Shown piece after piece: positions 1-9,269 of a stretch of DNA of 64,000 nt (its first letter is position 1; the number at the start of each line of letters is the position of its first letter). The stretch is from the NCBI GenBank assembly GCA_965231905.1, contig CBDDOO010000002.1, forward strand, positions 372,001-436,000, given 5' to 3'. The DNA comes from G963663315 sp965231905. Its GTDB lineage: Bacteria; Pseudomonadota; Gammaproteobacteria; Arenicellales; Poriferihabitantaceae. The translations under genes were made by a program, and so were the position numbers. Under the pieces are notes generated by a model. The model searched no databases and was not told the DNA's origin. It saw only the letters and a program-made list of their open reading frames with translations.

Positions 1-519
1 ATTGGTTTCCCGGATCCTTTTTTGGGCCTCGGAGGTATCCCGCTCTTCCACGATGCCGATGATCTCGTCTTCGTCATTTCGGATAATCCGGCCCATTGCG
101 TATGGATTATCGAGGGATACGGTGAGCAGGTTCAGGTTTTCTCCGTGTGCAACGACCCGTTTGAGTGTTTCCAGGGAAATTAACGGGACATCACCGTTGA
201 GGACCAGTACCGATGAATTTTCCGCGATGTCCGGCAGCGCCTGCATGACGGCATGACCGGTTCCGCGCTGTCTGGCTTGCTCAACCCATTTCAGCTTGCC
301 ACCCGTGACCAGGGAGGGGCAGCGCTGTTCGATTACCGGTATGACTTGTGCCTTGCTATGCCCTACGACAACATGGATTCGCGCAGGCGCAAGCCCGGTT
401 ACCGTTTCGAGCAGATGTTGCAGCATCGGCTTACCGCCTACCCGATGAAGCGCCTTTGGTAAATCAGAGTGCATTCTTGTGCCTTGCCCGGCAGCGAGAA
501 TAATGATTTCAAGTGGCAT
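1..519 (-). CDS. glmU: GlmU N-terminal uridylyltransferase domain (partial)
   Basis: Leftward reading frame entering from the window edge; only the N-terminal 173 codons are present. The protein starts MPLEIIILAAGQGTRM, the nucleotidyltransferase signature LAAGxGTRM, followed by PKxLHxVGGKPML and later VLNGDVPLI, the order seen in GlmU. In the family this domain makes UDP-GlcNAc from UTP and GlcNAc-1-phosphate, and the missing C-terminal left-handed beta-helix acetylates GlcN-1-phosphate, feeding peptidoglycan and LPS. The ATG at 519 places the LAAG motif at residues 8-11 as in homologs; no strong ribosome binding site is visible. A stand-alone nucleotidyltransferase cannot be excluded because the C-terminus lies outside. 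Confidence 0.85.
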   Translation of the reverse strand, partial: MPLEIIILAAGQGTRMHSDLPKALHRVGGKPMLQHLLETVTGLAPARIHVVVGHSKAQVIPVIEQRCPSLVTGGKLKWVEQARQRGTGHAVMQALPDIAENSSVLVLNGDVPLISLETLKRVVAHGENLNLLTVSLDNPYAMGRIIRNDEDEIIGIVEERDTSEAQKRIRETN

Positions 520-636
520 ATTGAGGGTATATCAGCGCGGGTTATCCGATTTGAATTGTCTGAACACGGTGCAGGCGTTATTATCGGGGGTTGTTGATGT
601 TGATTTTACATCTGTTTCTACGGAGTTGCCCAATAA

Positions 637-1509
637 ATGTCGCTGGAAGATCTTGAAAAAATCAAGGAAGAAATTCCCCATGAAAGCCCTGTCAATCCGG
701 TTGAATTGACTCTGGACAGCGAAATTCAATTTCATTGCCATAAAAACATTTCCTGTTTTAATGAATGTTGCAAGAACATTGACATTACTTTGATGCCTTA
801 TGATATCCAGCGCTTGAAACGCAGGGAAAACATCTCGTCTTCTGAGTGGGTTGCGAAATATACCATGCCCTTTCCAATGGATGCCCATGATATGCCTGGC
901 TTGAAGCTGGCCACCCGGCCCGGGTCTACCGCCTGTGTGTTCCTGACGCAGGAGGGTTGCAGTGTCTATGAGGATCGACCGACGGCCTGCCGCTATTATG
1001 CCCTCGGTTCAATGGGGGTCCGGAAACAGGATTCGGCCGAAGTTGAGGATATTTACTTCGTGGTCAGGGAGTCTCACTGCAAGGGACACGAGGAACCCCG
1101 CACCCTGACTGTGAGGGACTATCTTGCAGAACAGGGGCTTGTGGAGTTTGATGAGAAAAACCGGGAGTGGCGGGATATTGTTCTTAAAAAGCGTTCTTCA
1201 GGACCCACTGTGGGTAAGCCAACGCCCCGTTCAATGCAGTTGTTCGATATGTGCAGTTACGATATCGATAACTTCCGCGCATTTCTGGAAAGTCCCGGAT
1301 TTTCAGAGGTATTTGAAATAGATGAACGGGAGAAGCAGGATCTGGTAGAGGATGAGGACAAGCTTTTCCAGTTTTCATGCCGTTTCCTGAAGCAGGTGTT
1401 GTACGGAGAAATGAGCATCAAGATGCAGCCGGGCGCGAAACAGCGGCGCCTGCAAAGAAGGAAGGAGCGCCCGGACGAAAATCAGGCGGACAACTTTCCC
1501 GATAAATGA
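637..1509 (+). CDS. YkgJ-family cysteine-cluster protein
   Basis: A 290-residue soluble protein with the family's cysteine cluster near the N-terminus (C34, C40, C44, C45 within FHCHKNISCFNECC) and a second conserved block GCSVYEDRPTACRYY. Families of this type (YkgJ/UPF0153) are thought to bind zinc or an iron-sulfur cluster; the biochemical role is unknown. The charged C-terminal tail (about residues 260-290) looks disordered. The start is ATG 637 with GGAG about 11 bases upstream. It is divergent from glmU and followed by clpB with its own promoter, so it is probably a single-gene unit. No function is claimed beyond the family. Confidence 0.8.
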   Translation: MSLEDLEKIKEEIPHESPVNPVELTLDSEIQFHCHKNISCFNECCKNIDITLMPYDIQRLKRRENISSSEWVAKYTMPFPMDAHDMPGLKLATRPGSTACVFLTQEGCSVYEDRPTACRYYALGSMGVRKQDSAEVEDIYFVVRESHCKGHEEPRTLTVRDYLAEQGLVEFDEKNREWRDIVLKKRSSGPTVGKPTPRSMQLFDMCSYDIDNFRAFLESPGFSEVFEIDEREKQDLVEDEDKLFQFSCRFLKQVLYGEMSIKMQPGAKQRRLQRRKERPDENQADNFPDK

Positions 1510-1568
1510 CGGTCCCTGTACTCGCCGTCAATGCAGGGGCGGGTCTGAAGTGTCTGTTCGCCAACGCG

Positions 1569-1596
1569 GTTGAAAATCCTCCTGCTATCCCCATTT
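1569..1596 (+). promoter_or_regulatory. Sigma-32 (heat shock) promoter of clpB
   Basis: GTTGAAA at 1569-1575 and CCCCATTT at 1589-1596 are separated by 13 bases. This matches the established RpoH consensus (CTTGAAA, 13-17 bases, CCCCATnT) at all but one position. The start codon of clpB is about 108 bases downstream. The match and the gene it precedes support each other. Confidence 0.85.
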
Positions 1597-1703
1597 AAGA
1601 ATCACAAGAATATTGTCTGACGACAGTCAGGTGGCAATGGGCACACGATTTTTTGACAGCCCGCGCCAAGATGAGACCACCGGGTGATACATGAGGTTCA
1701 GTG

Positions 1704-4304
1704 ATGCGGTTTGACAAGCTGACAACAAAATTCAGGCTGGCCCTAAGCGAGGCCGAAAGTCTGGCGATTGGGCGCAGCCATCAATTTGTAGAGCCTCTGC
1801 ATTTGATGCTGGCGCTGCTGGATCAGGATGGCGGCAATGCAAGGCACCTGCTCGCCCGCAGCAATGTCAATGTCAGCCAGTTGAGGTCTTCACTCGGTAA
1901 TGCGCTGGATAAACTGGCTCGGGTCGAAGGCAACCAGGGGGAGGTTCATTTATCCGGCAGCCTCGCAAAATTGCTCAATGTCTGCGACGGGCTGGCCCAG
2001 AAGCGCAAGGATCAGTTTATTACCAGTGAACTCTTTATTCTCGCGGCGGTGGATGACAAGGGCGCCCTCGGGAAACTGATGCGCGATGCAGGGGCTTCTG
2101 CAACCCCTTTGGAAAAGGCAATCGACACGATGCGCGGAGGTCAGTCTGTTGACAGCGAGAGTTCGGAGGACAACCGTCAGGCGCTGGAAAAATATACAGT
2201 CGATGTGACCGAGCGCGCCGAGCAGGGTAAACTGGACCCGGTGATTGGCCGTGATGACGAGATTCGCCGGGCGATTCAGGTTCTCCAGAGAAGGACCAAG
2301 AACAATCCGGTGTTGATCGGCGAGCCGGGTGTAGGCAAGACGGCCATTATCGAAGGGTTGGCGCAGAGGATTGTGGATGGAGAGGCGCCGGATGGTGTCA
2401 AGAACAAACGGGTGCTTGCGCTTGATTTCGGCTCACTCCTTGCGGGCGCTAAATATCGGGGTGAGTTTGAAGAACGCCTGAAAGCGGTTCTGAATGATTT
2501 GTCGAAACAGGAGGGGCAGATCATCCTGTTCATTGATGAACTGCATACCATGGTGGGCGCCGGCAAGGCGGAGGGCGCCATGGACGCGGGCAATATGTTG
2601 AAGCCTGCGCTGGCGCGCGGGGAGTTGCACTGTGTCGGAGCAACCACCCTGAATGAATATCGACAATATATCGAGAAAGACGCGGCGCTGGAGCGTCGAT
2701 TCCAGAAAGTACTGGTAGACGAACCGGGTGTCGAAGACACGATCGCCATTCTGCGGGGCTTGAAAGAGCGCTACGAGGTACATCATGGCGTGGATATTAC
2801 GGACCCGGCTATTGTGGCGGCGGCAACGCTCTCTCACCGCTATGTCACAGACCGGAATTTGCCGGACAAGGCGATTGATCTGGTCGATGAGGCGGCGAGC
2901 CGGATTCGTATGGAAATTGATTCCAAGCCGGAAGCCATGGACAAGCTGGAGCGCAGGCTGATTCAATTGAAAATCGAGCGCGAAGCGTTGAAGAAGGAGA
3001 GCGATGAGGCTTCCCTGAAGCGGCTCGATACTCTTGAAACCGAAATCAGCAGACAGACTCGGGAATTTGCCGATCTTGAGGAAATCTGGAATGCCGAGAA
3101 ATCGGCCGTTCAGGGCAGTCAGCACGTCAAGGAGGAACTCGACCGCGCTCGTATTGAACTGGAGGCCGCCCGCCGGGCCGGAGACCTGACTCGAATGTCC
3201 GAATTGCAGTACGGACGCATTCCCGAACTGGAAAAACAGATCCAGGCCGCGGATTTGACCAACCAGCCGGAAACGACTCTGCTGCGCAGCCATGTCAGTG
3301 AGGATGAGATTGCGGAAGTGGTAGCCAACTGGACCGGTATTCCGGTTGCAAGGATGCTGGAAGGGGAGCGTGAGAAACTGTTGCAGATGGAAAGCAAGCT
3401 GCATGAGCGTGTGGTCGGTCAGGAGGAAGCCATTGCCGCGGTATCCAATACGATACGCCGTTCCAGGGCAGGGCTGTCCGATCCGGGCAGGCCGTATGGC
3501 TCATTTCTGTTTCTGGGTCCGACCGGGGTGGGGAAAACTGAACTGACCAAGGCATTGGCTGAATTCATGTTCGACAGTGAAGAGGCCATGGTGCGGGTTG
3601 ACATGTCGGAGTTCATGGAAAGGCATTCCGTGGCGCGGCTGATTGGAGCGCCGCCTGGATATGTGGGGTATGAAGAAGGCGGATATCTGACCGAGGCGGT
3701 TCGCCGCCGTCCATACTCGGTGATCCTGCTGGACGAGATCGAGAAGGCGCATCGGGACGTGTTCAATGTTCTTCTCCAGGTACTGGATGATGGCCGGTTG
3801 ACCGATGGGCAGGGGCGAACGGTTGATTTCAAGAATACAGTAATCGTGATGACCTCAAACCTGGGATCCTCAAGATTGCAGGAAATCAGTCATGACAGCC
3901 CCTCAAAGAATCATTATGCCCGGATGAAAGAGGCTGTGATGGGTGTGGTCGGAGCGCACTTTCGCCCGGAATTTATCAACCGGGTTGATGATATGGTGGT
4001 CTTTCATCCACTGCAGCAAGGTCAACTCCGGGAAATAGCGCGAATCCAGATTCAGTATCTTGAAAGCCGCCTCGCCGAGCGGGGCATGACGCTGGAAATC
4101 TCTGATCAGGCGCTGGACAAACTGGTTGAAGCCGGTTTCGATCCGGTTTATGGGGCACGGCCGTTGAGGCGGGCGATACAAACCCGGATCGAGAATCAAC
4201 TGGCGCAGGAGATATTGGTCGGCAAAGTCATGCCTGGCGACCATGTTTCGGTTGCCCTTACGGGTGATGAGATCTGTTTCAGCCGCGAATCCGGCGATGC
4301 CTGA
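1704..4304 (+). CDS. clpB: ATP-dependent chaperone ClpB
   Basis: Hsp100 disaggregase that extracts polypeptides from aggregates together with DnaK. The 866-residue product is the usual ClpB length. Order of domains: N-domain (1 to about 145), AAA-1 with Walker A GEPGVGKT near residue 206 and Walker B ILFIDELH, the coiled-coil middle domain (about 400-520, charged), AAA-2 with Walker A GPTGVGKT near residue 604 and Walker B ILLDEIEKAH, then the C-terminal small domain. ATG 1704 is preferred over the in-frame GTG at 1701 because MRFDKLTTKF aligns with ClpB N-termini. A sigma-32 promoter lies upstream and a hairpin lies across the stop codon. No anomaly was seen. Confidence 0.97.
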   Translation: MRFDKLTTKFRLALSEAESLAIGRSHQFVEPLHLMLALLDQDGGNARHLLARSNVNVSQLRSSLGNALDKLARVEGNQGEVHLSGSLAKLLNVCDGLAQKRKDQFITSELFILAAVDDKGALGKLMRDAGASATPLEKAIDTMRGGQSVDSESSEDNRQALEKYTVDVTERAEQGKLDPVIGRDDEIRRAIQVLQRRTKNNPVLIGEPGVGKTAIIEGLAQRIVDGEAPDGVKNKRVLALDFGSLLAGAKYRGEFEERLKAVLNDLSKQEGQIILFIDELHTMVGAGKAEGAMDAGNMLKPALARGELHCVGATTLNEYRQYIEKDAALERRFQKVLVDEPGVEDTIAILRGLKERYEVHHGVDITDPAIVAAATLSHRYVTDRNLPDKAIDLVDEAASRIRMEIDSKPEAMDKLERRLIQLKIEREALKKESDEASLKRLDTLETEISRQTREFADLEEIWNAEKSAVQGSQHVKEELDRARIELEAARRAGDLTRMSELQYGRIPELEKQIQAADLTNQPETTLLRSHVSEDEIAEVVANWTGIPVARMLEGEREKLLQMESKLHERVVGQEEAIAAVSNTIRRSRAGLSDPGRPYGSFLFLGPTGVGKTELTKALAEFMFDSEEAMVRVDMSEFMERHSVARLIGAPPGYVGYEEGGYLTEAVRRRPYSVILLDEIEKAHRDVFNVLLQVLDDGRLTDGQGRTVDFKNTVIVMTSNLGSSRLQEISHDSPSKNHYARMKEAVMGVVGAHFRPEFINRVDDMVVFHPLQQGQLREIARIQIQYLESRLAERGMTLEISDQALDKLVEAGFDPVYGARPLRRAIQTRIENQLAQEILVGKVMPGDHVSVALTGDEICFSRESGDA

Positions 4305-4318
4305 TTCGGGATTCGCGG
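4283..4318. terminator. Hairpin between convergent clpB and permease genes
   Basis: Perfect 10-base inverted repeat CCGCGAATCC (4283-4292) and GGATTCGCGG (4309-4318) with a 16-base loop that contains the clpB stop codon. It lies between convergent transcription units, so it may serve both strands. There is only a weak T-run (four Ts at 4327-4330) on the plus side and none on the minus side, so intrinsic termination is uncertain. Confidence 0.45.
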
Positions 4319-4320
4319 TA

Positions 4321-5148
4321 TCAGGGACTTTTCTCCTGATCGGATTTGCCGAATACCTGGGCGATGACCATGGCGGCCGTCGTGACCAGAATCATGATTG
4401 TGGATATGGAAGCAATGGTCGGGTCAATCTGGTCCCGTAATGCAAGAAACATGCTTCGTGTCATGGTTGACATGTTTCCGCCCGAGATAAACAAGGCCAC
4501 GATGACCTCATCGAAAGATACGATAAATGCCAGCAATGCGGCGGTGACTACGGAAAACCGGATTTGCGGCAGGGTCACCAGCAGAAACGCCCTGAACCTG
4601 GATGCGCCCAGACTGCGCGCCACGCGCTCCTGATTCATGTCGTAACTTTTGAGTCCGGCGCTGACTACGATCAGCGCCATTGGCAAGGCCAGTACCGAAT
4701 GGGCGAGTACCAGGCCGAGCATGGTGTTGTTGAGCTTCAGCTTGGTATAGGCGAAAAAAACGCCAATCGCAATCAGGATAACCGGCACCATCATCGGTGT
4801 GATCAGCAGCACAAAGATGAATCTTGCCGCCTTGAGGTTGGAAACATACAGCCCGTAAGCCGCCATGGTGGCAATCGGAGTGATTACGGCTACTGTCAGG
4901 AATGCAGCCCTGAAAGAGACCCATGTCGCCGTCATCCAGGAGCTGGAGCCGAAATAATTTTCATACCACCGGGTTGACCAGTTGCGTGGTGGAAATTCCA
5001 GATACTGCGAGTCGGAGAACGACATTGGAATGACGATCAGCGTGGGAATAATTAAAAAGGCCATAATCACCCCGGCGACAATATATAACCACAATCGCCT
5101 GCCATGGGTAATCTGGGTATCGGAGGCCGGACGGCTTAGCCAGTTCAT
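4321..5148 (-). CDS. ABC transporter permease, PotC-like (polyamine type)
   Basis: A 275-residue inner-membrane protein with about six hydrophobic segments. It has the permease EAA-loop region (ARSLGASRFRAFLLVTLPQI, about residues 180-200), which docks on the ATPase. Sequence features (FSDSQYLEFPPRNWSTRWYENYF after the first membrane span) are those of PotC/YdcV permeases for spermidine, putrescine or related cations. It is the last gene of a four-gene transporter operon: its ATG overlaps the stop of the PotB-like gene by 4 bases. Substrate specificity cannot be read from the permease. Confidence 0.9.
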   Translation of the reverse strand: MNWLSRPASDTQITHGRRLWLYIVAGVIMAFLIIPTLIVIPMSFSDSQYLEFPPRNWSTRWYENYFGSSSWMTATWVSFRAAFLTVAVITPIATMAAYGLYVSNLKAARFIFVLLITPMMVPVILIAIGVFFAYTKLKLNNTMLGLVLAHSVLALPMALIVVSAGLKSYDMNQERVARSLGASRFRAFLLVTLPQIRFSVVTAALLAFIVSFDEVIVALFISGGNMSTMTRSMFLALRDQIDPTIASISTIMILVTTAAMVIAQVFGKSDQEKSP

Positions 5149-6050
5149 GTGTTCTGTCCTGTGCCCAGCGCCCGATCCAGTTGCAGCAGCTTGTGAGCCA
5201 GAAACAGTACGACCAGGGTGAGGATAAGCAATACAACGCCGAGAGCGCTGGCGGTGCCGAAGTTGAAGAACAGGTCAATCAATGTTTCGATCTTCATGGA
5301 GACCATGATGACCTTACCGCCGCCCAGCACCGCCGGAGTAATGAAAAATCCCAGACACAGGACGAATACGACAATCATCCCTGCGAACAGACCGGGCAGG
5401 GATAACGGGAAAAAGACATGCCAGAACGCCTTGACCGGATTGGCGCCAAGATTGGAAGCGGCTTTCATGTAGTCATAGTCAATTGCCTTCATCGAGCCGA
5501 ACAACGGCAGTACCAGAAATGGCAGCATGATGTGCGCCATGCCGATCAACGTGCCGTTCAGGTTATGCACCAGCCTGAGCGGTTCATCCCACCAGCCCAG
5601 ATCCATCCCCCACTGATTGACCAGCCCCTTTCGTTGAAGTACAACCAGCCATGCGTATGTCCGTACCAGCAGCGAAGTCCAGAATGGCAGTAACACTGTT
5701 ACCATGCCCAGCGCTGCCCAGCGTTTTGGCAACTGCACCAGGAAATAAGCCAGTGGATAACCAATCAGCACACAGATCAGGGTGGTGAAAAAACTGACCT
5801 CGAACGTGGTGCGAAAAATTCGCGTATACGATTTGCTGTCGAGCATTCGGGTATAATTGCTCAAGGACAAGGCTCCTTCATCATTGAACAGCGAAAGCCA
5901 GAACAGCCAGCCCACCGGGACAACGATAATAATCAAGACCAGTATCAGGGCCGGAACGGACAGACCGAACAGCGTCAGCTTTTCACGAATCCTGTCGCGC
6001 CGCAGTCCTTCCGCGTTAATGCCCGCTGTGATCGGGTTCCGACTGTTCAT
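5145..6050 (-). CDS. ABC transporter permease, PotB-like (polyamine type)
   Basis: Partner inner-membrane permease of the PotC-like protein, 301 residues from ATG 6050. It shows a first membrane span (about 26-50), the periplasmic loop with FNDEGALSLSNYTRML, further spans, and the EAA-type motif AASNLGANPVKAFWHVFFPLSLPG. A longer frame upstream to 6119 exists, but it would overlap the ATPase gene and lacks support, so MNSRNP is chosen as the start. It forms a translationally coupled pair with the downstream permease (ATGA overlap at 5145-5148). Confidence 0.9.
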   Translation of the reverse strand: MNSRNPITAGINAEGLRRDRIREKLTLFGLSVPALILVLIIIVVPVGWLFWLSLFNDEGALSLSNYTRMLDSKSYTRIFRTTFEVSFFTTLICVLIGYPLAYFLVQLPKRWAALGMVTVLLPFWTSLLVRTYAWLVVLQRKGLVNQWGMDLGWWDEPLRLVHNLNGTLIGMAHIMLPFLVLPLFGSMKAIDYDYMKAASNLGANPVKAFWHVFFPLSLPGLFAGMIVVFVLCLGFFITPAVLGGGKVIMVSMKIETLIDLFFNFGTASALGVVLLILTLVVLFLAHKLLQLDRALGTGQNT

Positions 6051-6084
6051 TTGATCGGTTGGTTCCTCGTTCGAAGACCTTGAG

Positions 6085-7197
6085 TTACGAATTTTGCGCG
6101 TTGTCCCCGTCGCTGGCAATCAATACGGTTTCATCCGGGTGCAGTCCCAGCGTAATTTCACAACCCGGGTCGGGCGCCGCCGACAGGGTCTGCTGTTGAC
6201 TGATACTGCGTACCGTTATTTTTGTGCCGTCGTTCAGCGTTACCCAGGTTATGAAGCTTTCACCCTGATAGACTATTTCGTCCACCCTGCCTTTGAAACA
6301 ATTATAGCTGGCGCTGCCGGAGCTGGTCTTTGGGTTCAATATGATCAATCGTTCGGGCCTGAGCATCAGCAGATCGCCTTTTGCCATTTCAGGATCGGTG
6401 ATTTCCAATGGCGTTCCGTTGTAACAGGCCTTCCCATCCCTGCGCTCAACCGGAACAAGAGTGGATTCGCCGATAAAATTGGCGACGAATGAGTTGGCCG
6501 GCTGATCATAAATTCTTCGCGGTTCATCGAGTTGAATCAGCTTCCCGTAATTGATCACCGCTACCCGATCTGACATGGTCAATGCCTCACGTTGATCATG
6601 GGTCACGTAAACAGTCGTCATACCGAGCTTTTCATGCAGATGTCTCAGTTCGATCTGCATGTGCTCACGCAATTTCTTGTCGAGCGCTGAAAGCGGTTCG
6701 TCCATCAACAAAATCTGCGGCTCGAACACGATCGCCCGGGCCAGCGCCACGCGTTGTTTCTGTCCTCCGGACAGTTGGGTGATTTGACGGTCTCCGTAAC
6801 CGTCCAGTTGCACGGTGGCCAACGCATCCTCCACCCGTTGCGCGATCTGGTCTTTTGCAACACCGCGCAACTTTAATGGAAATCCGATGTTGTCGGCCAC
6901 GTTCATGTGGGGAAACAATGCATAGTTCTGGAAAACCATGCCCACCTCACGGAGATGGGGCGGCATCCGGATGATTTCCCGATCACCGAACTTCAGGCTG
7001 CCGTAATCCGGACGGGTGAAGCCGGCCAGGACCATCAATAACGTAGTTTTACCTGACCCTGAAGGGCCCAGCAGGGTCAGGAATTCACCGCTTCGGACAT
7101 CAAGATCGACATTGTCCAGGGCAAAAACGCTGCCGTAGGTTTTGGTTACGGAGCGTATATGGATAGGCAGCGCCCTGGCGGACCCGGTGTCAATCAT
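6085..7197 (-). CDS. ABC transporter ATP-binding protein, PotA-like
   Basis: A 370-residue ATPase that powers the adjacent permeases. Walker A GPSGSGKTT is at residues 44-52, the Q-loop QNYALFPH follows, the signature LSGGQKQR is near 145, Walker B ILLMDEP is near 165-171 and the H-loop is VYVTHDQ. The C-terminal about 120 residues form the regulatory TOBE-type domain typical of PotA/CysA/MalK-like ATPases. It sits between the solute-binding protein gene and the permease genes, 13 bases after the former. Specificity for polyamines is inferred from the whole operon. Confidence 0.93.
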   Translation of the reverse strand: MIDTGSARALPIHIRSVTKTYGSVFALDNVDLDVRSGEFLTLLGPSGSGKTTLLMVLAGFTRPDYGSLKFGDREIIRMPPHLREVGMVFQNYALFPHMNVADNIGFPLKLRGVAKDQIAQRVEDALATVQLDGYGDRQITQLSGGQKQRVALARAIVFEPQILLMDEPLSALDKKLREHMQIELRHLHEKLGMTTVYVTHDQREALTMSDRVAVINYGKLIQLDEPRRIYDQPANSFVANFIGESTLVPVERRDGKACYNGTPLEITDPEMAKGDLLMLRPERLIILNPKTSSGSASYNCFKGRVDEIVYQGESFITWVTLNDGTKITVRSISQQQTLSAAPDPGCEITLGLHPDETVLIASDGDNAQNS

Positions 7198-7210
7198 CCG
7201 CCTTGCCGTC

Positions 7211-8269
7211 TTATTCAGTCATCATATCGACATACATCTCGGAGCCGATTTTCTCCCATTTCGCATACCATTCCTGATTGATCGGGAGCAAGTTGGAGGC
7301 GTTGTCCGGGTGGGAAGGCAGCATACGGGCCAGCGCATCATCTATCTTGCCGGTTTCATACGCTTTGGAGTTGGTGGGTCCGTAAGTAATGTATTGCGGA
7401 ATGTTCGCCTGATATTCCGCTTCGCTCATTTTGGCGATTACCTTCATGGCCAGATCCTGGTTGGGCGCTCCTTTGGGAATACCGAAGCAATCATAATCCT
7501 GCAGGGCCTGGTTATAGCTGTACGCCGCTTTCGCGCCATCGGCGATGGCCACGTCAAATCGACCATTCCAGCCGGTGGTCATGTCCACTTCACCGTCTTT
7601 CATCAACTGCGCGTGTTGGGCGCCCGACCCCCACCATACTGCGATATGGGGCTTCAATTCACGAATTTTATCCAGCGCCCGCTTGATTCCCTCTTCGCTG
7701 TCCAGAACAGAATAAACCTCATCCATCGGTACCCCGTCCGCCATCAGCGCCGGCTCCAGCATACCGTGCATTTTGCCGCGCACTGCGCGGGTGCCCGGGA
7801 ATTTCTCGACATCCCAGAAATCCGCCCAGCTTTTTGGTCCGTCCATGCCGTAGGTGTCGGTATTCCAGGCCGCCACAGTGGCGAATACGATGGTTCCCAC
7901 ACAACAGGACAAGGTGGTATCCGCCACGAAATTGGAAACATCTATCATGTCGTAGTCCAGTGGTATCAGAATTCCTTCCTCGCACCCCCGCGCGCCTCCG
8001 CCTGAACCCGTATCAATGATATCCCAGGGGACAGCGCCTGCCGCAACCTTGGTCCGCACCTGGCCGATGCCCTTGTAGGATTCTTCGTTAATGGTAATAC
8101 CCATCGCTTCGGCTACGGGCATGAACAGCGCCTTGCTCTGGGCGTCCTGATAGGAGCCCCCCCATGAAGCGACGGTCACTTCATCCGCGCTCGCGGTAAT
8201 TGTCATCGGAACCGACAGGCTCAGTACCATACCCGCTGTCAACGCGGCCTGATTAAACTTGAAATTCAT
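7211..8269 (-). CDS. Extracellular solute-binding protein, PotD/PotF-like
   Basis: Periplasmic binding component of the polyamine-type transporter, 352 residues. The N-terminus is a signal peptide (basic NFKFNQ, hydrophobic core, cleavage probably after TASA), followed by DEVTVASWGGSYQDAQ, characteristic of the family that binds putrescine, spermidine and related cations. ATG 8269 is chosen over a TTG at 8284 because GGAG lies 8 bases upstream. First gene of the operon, so its promoter should lie in 8270-8480, where no strong sigma-70 match was recognised. The ligand could also be an opine or another cationic compound. Confidence 0.9.
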   Translation of the reverse strand: MNFKFNQAALTAGMVLSLSVPMTITASADEVTVASWGGSYQDAQSKALFMPVAEAMGITINEESYKGIGQVRTKVAAGAVPWDIIDTGSGGGARGCEEGILIPLDYDMIDVSNFVADTTLSCCVGTIVFATVAAWNTDTYGMDGPKSWADFWDVEKFPGTRAVRGKMHGMLEPALMADGVPMDEVYSVLDSEEGIKRALDKIRELKPHIAVWWGSGAQHAQLMKDGEVDMTTGWNGRFDVAIADGAKAAYSYNQALQDYDCFGIPKGAPNQDLAMKVIAKMSEAEYQANIPQYITYGPTNSKAYETGKIDDALARMLPSHPDNASNLLPINQEWYAKWEKIGSEMYVDMMTE

Positions 8270-8484
8270 TGTGTTTTTCTCCAAAGTCAGTGATTATTGA
8301 TTACCGAACCAGATGATCCATTATTCCGGTTCACCTGTCCATCCTATACCAATTGCAGGCGTATTGCCAACGGCGATATTGGACGCTCATTCAACTGTTC
8401 GTGGAACTGCCTGGTCGGTAACCCCTGTCTTTGGTCCTGTCCGGTCTTGCCGCAAGCGCGCATCCCGGTCTTTCCGTCATTCTT

Positions 8485-9192
8485 TCAATTAAAACCGTAT
8501 TTGTATTTTACTTCGGAATCCGAATTCACCTGGGCGTGGAATGACACGATAATCCGATCCTCTTTACCATTGTAGGGAAATGCCATGTGTTTGAGGTATG
8601 AAGGAAATATAATCAGGTTGCCGTCCTCAGGGTAGCTGGTCCAGGTGTTGTCCTGAAGATAGTAGTTGCCCCAATCGCCGTGCCCTGCGGCGCTTTCTTC
8701 CAGATGTTGTCCGTAAAACCGGGTTACGCCGTTCAACATTCCATTTGGCATCCGGTCGTCGTTCGATTGGCTGGCTGAACCGGCCTGGACATAATACACG
8801 CCGGACCATGAACAATTGCCATGGACATGGGTTTCATGGAAGGTGAATCCATTGCTGATCTGGAACCACATGCCCGTCACATCAACCCTCAACGTTTTCA
8901 GCGCGAACCGTTTCCAGTACTTTTCGTTGAGGTTTCTGGAAATTTGATAAACCCCGTCGGTAATGAATGACTTGAGAACATTCAGCGCCTGGTTATCAAT
9001 ATTGTTTGCGAAATTATCCGGGCTGATGAAACCGGAGTCCGGGGCCGTCGAATTTTCTTGCGAATTTTCCTGTCTGTACTGGTGGAAGAGTCTTTTCAGC
9101 TCAGCATTGATCTTCGGGTAGTTCTCCAGCCTGCTCTTGAGAATAGTGGCGGGCCAAAGCTCGATGAACGGGTTTTGATCTTGATTGGACAA
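8485..9192 (-). CDS. Putative 2OG-Fe(II) oxygenase (TIGR02466-like)
   Basis: A 235-residue soluble protein. The central part has FHETHVHGNCSWSGVYYV followed later by the run-in to a distal histidine (FPSYLKHMAFPYNGKEDRIIVSFHAQ). This is the layout of the double-stranded beta-helix oxygenases annotated as putative 2OG-Fe(II) oxygenases, with histidines in HETHVH and LKHMAF as candidate iron ligands and the RIIVSF arginine as candidate 2-oxoglutarate contact. The substrate is unknown. It lies between the glycosyltransferase gene and the polyamine-type transporter on the same strand, with about 200 bases to the latter. Confidence 0.75.
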   Translation of the reverse strand: MSNQDQNPFIELWPATILKSRLENYPKINAELKRLFHQYRQENSQENSTAPDSGFISPDNFANNIDNQALNVLKSFITDGVYQISRNLNEKYWKRFALKTLRVDVTGMWFQISNGFTFHETHVHGNCSWSGVYYVQAGSASQSNDDRMPNGMLNGVTRFYGQHLEESAAGHGDWGNYYLQDNTWTSYPEDGNLIIFPSYLKHMAFPYNGKEDRIIVSFHAQVNSDSEVKYKYGFN

Positions 9193-9212
9193 TTTGGTAA
9201 CGGGTGTTAATA

Positions 9213-9230
9213 AATGACCTGAGGGTCATT
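9213..9230. repeat. Short inverted repeat in intergenic region
   Basis: AATGACC (9213-9219) and GGTCATT (9224-9230) form a 7-base perfect palindrome with a 4-base centre, 20 bases upstream of the oxygenase-like start codon. It has no T-run, so an operator is as likely as a terminator of the upstream glycosyltransferase gene. Confidence 0.4.
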
Positions 9231-9269
9231 CGATAATGATACCATATCCCTTCATTGCAGGGGCTACCC

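Noticed and set aside
2433..3404. Long minus-strand frame inside clpB
   Set aside because: Antisense frame in a GC-rich, codon-biased gene; the sense strand is unambiguous ClpB. The same applies to long antisense frames in the genes near 7.1-8.0, 23.6-24.5, 26.2-27.3, 39.1-40.2 and 58.9-60.2 kb.
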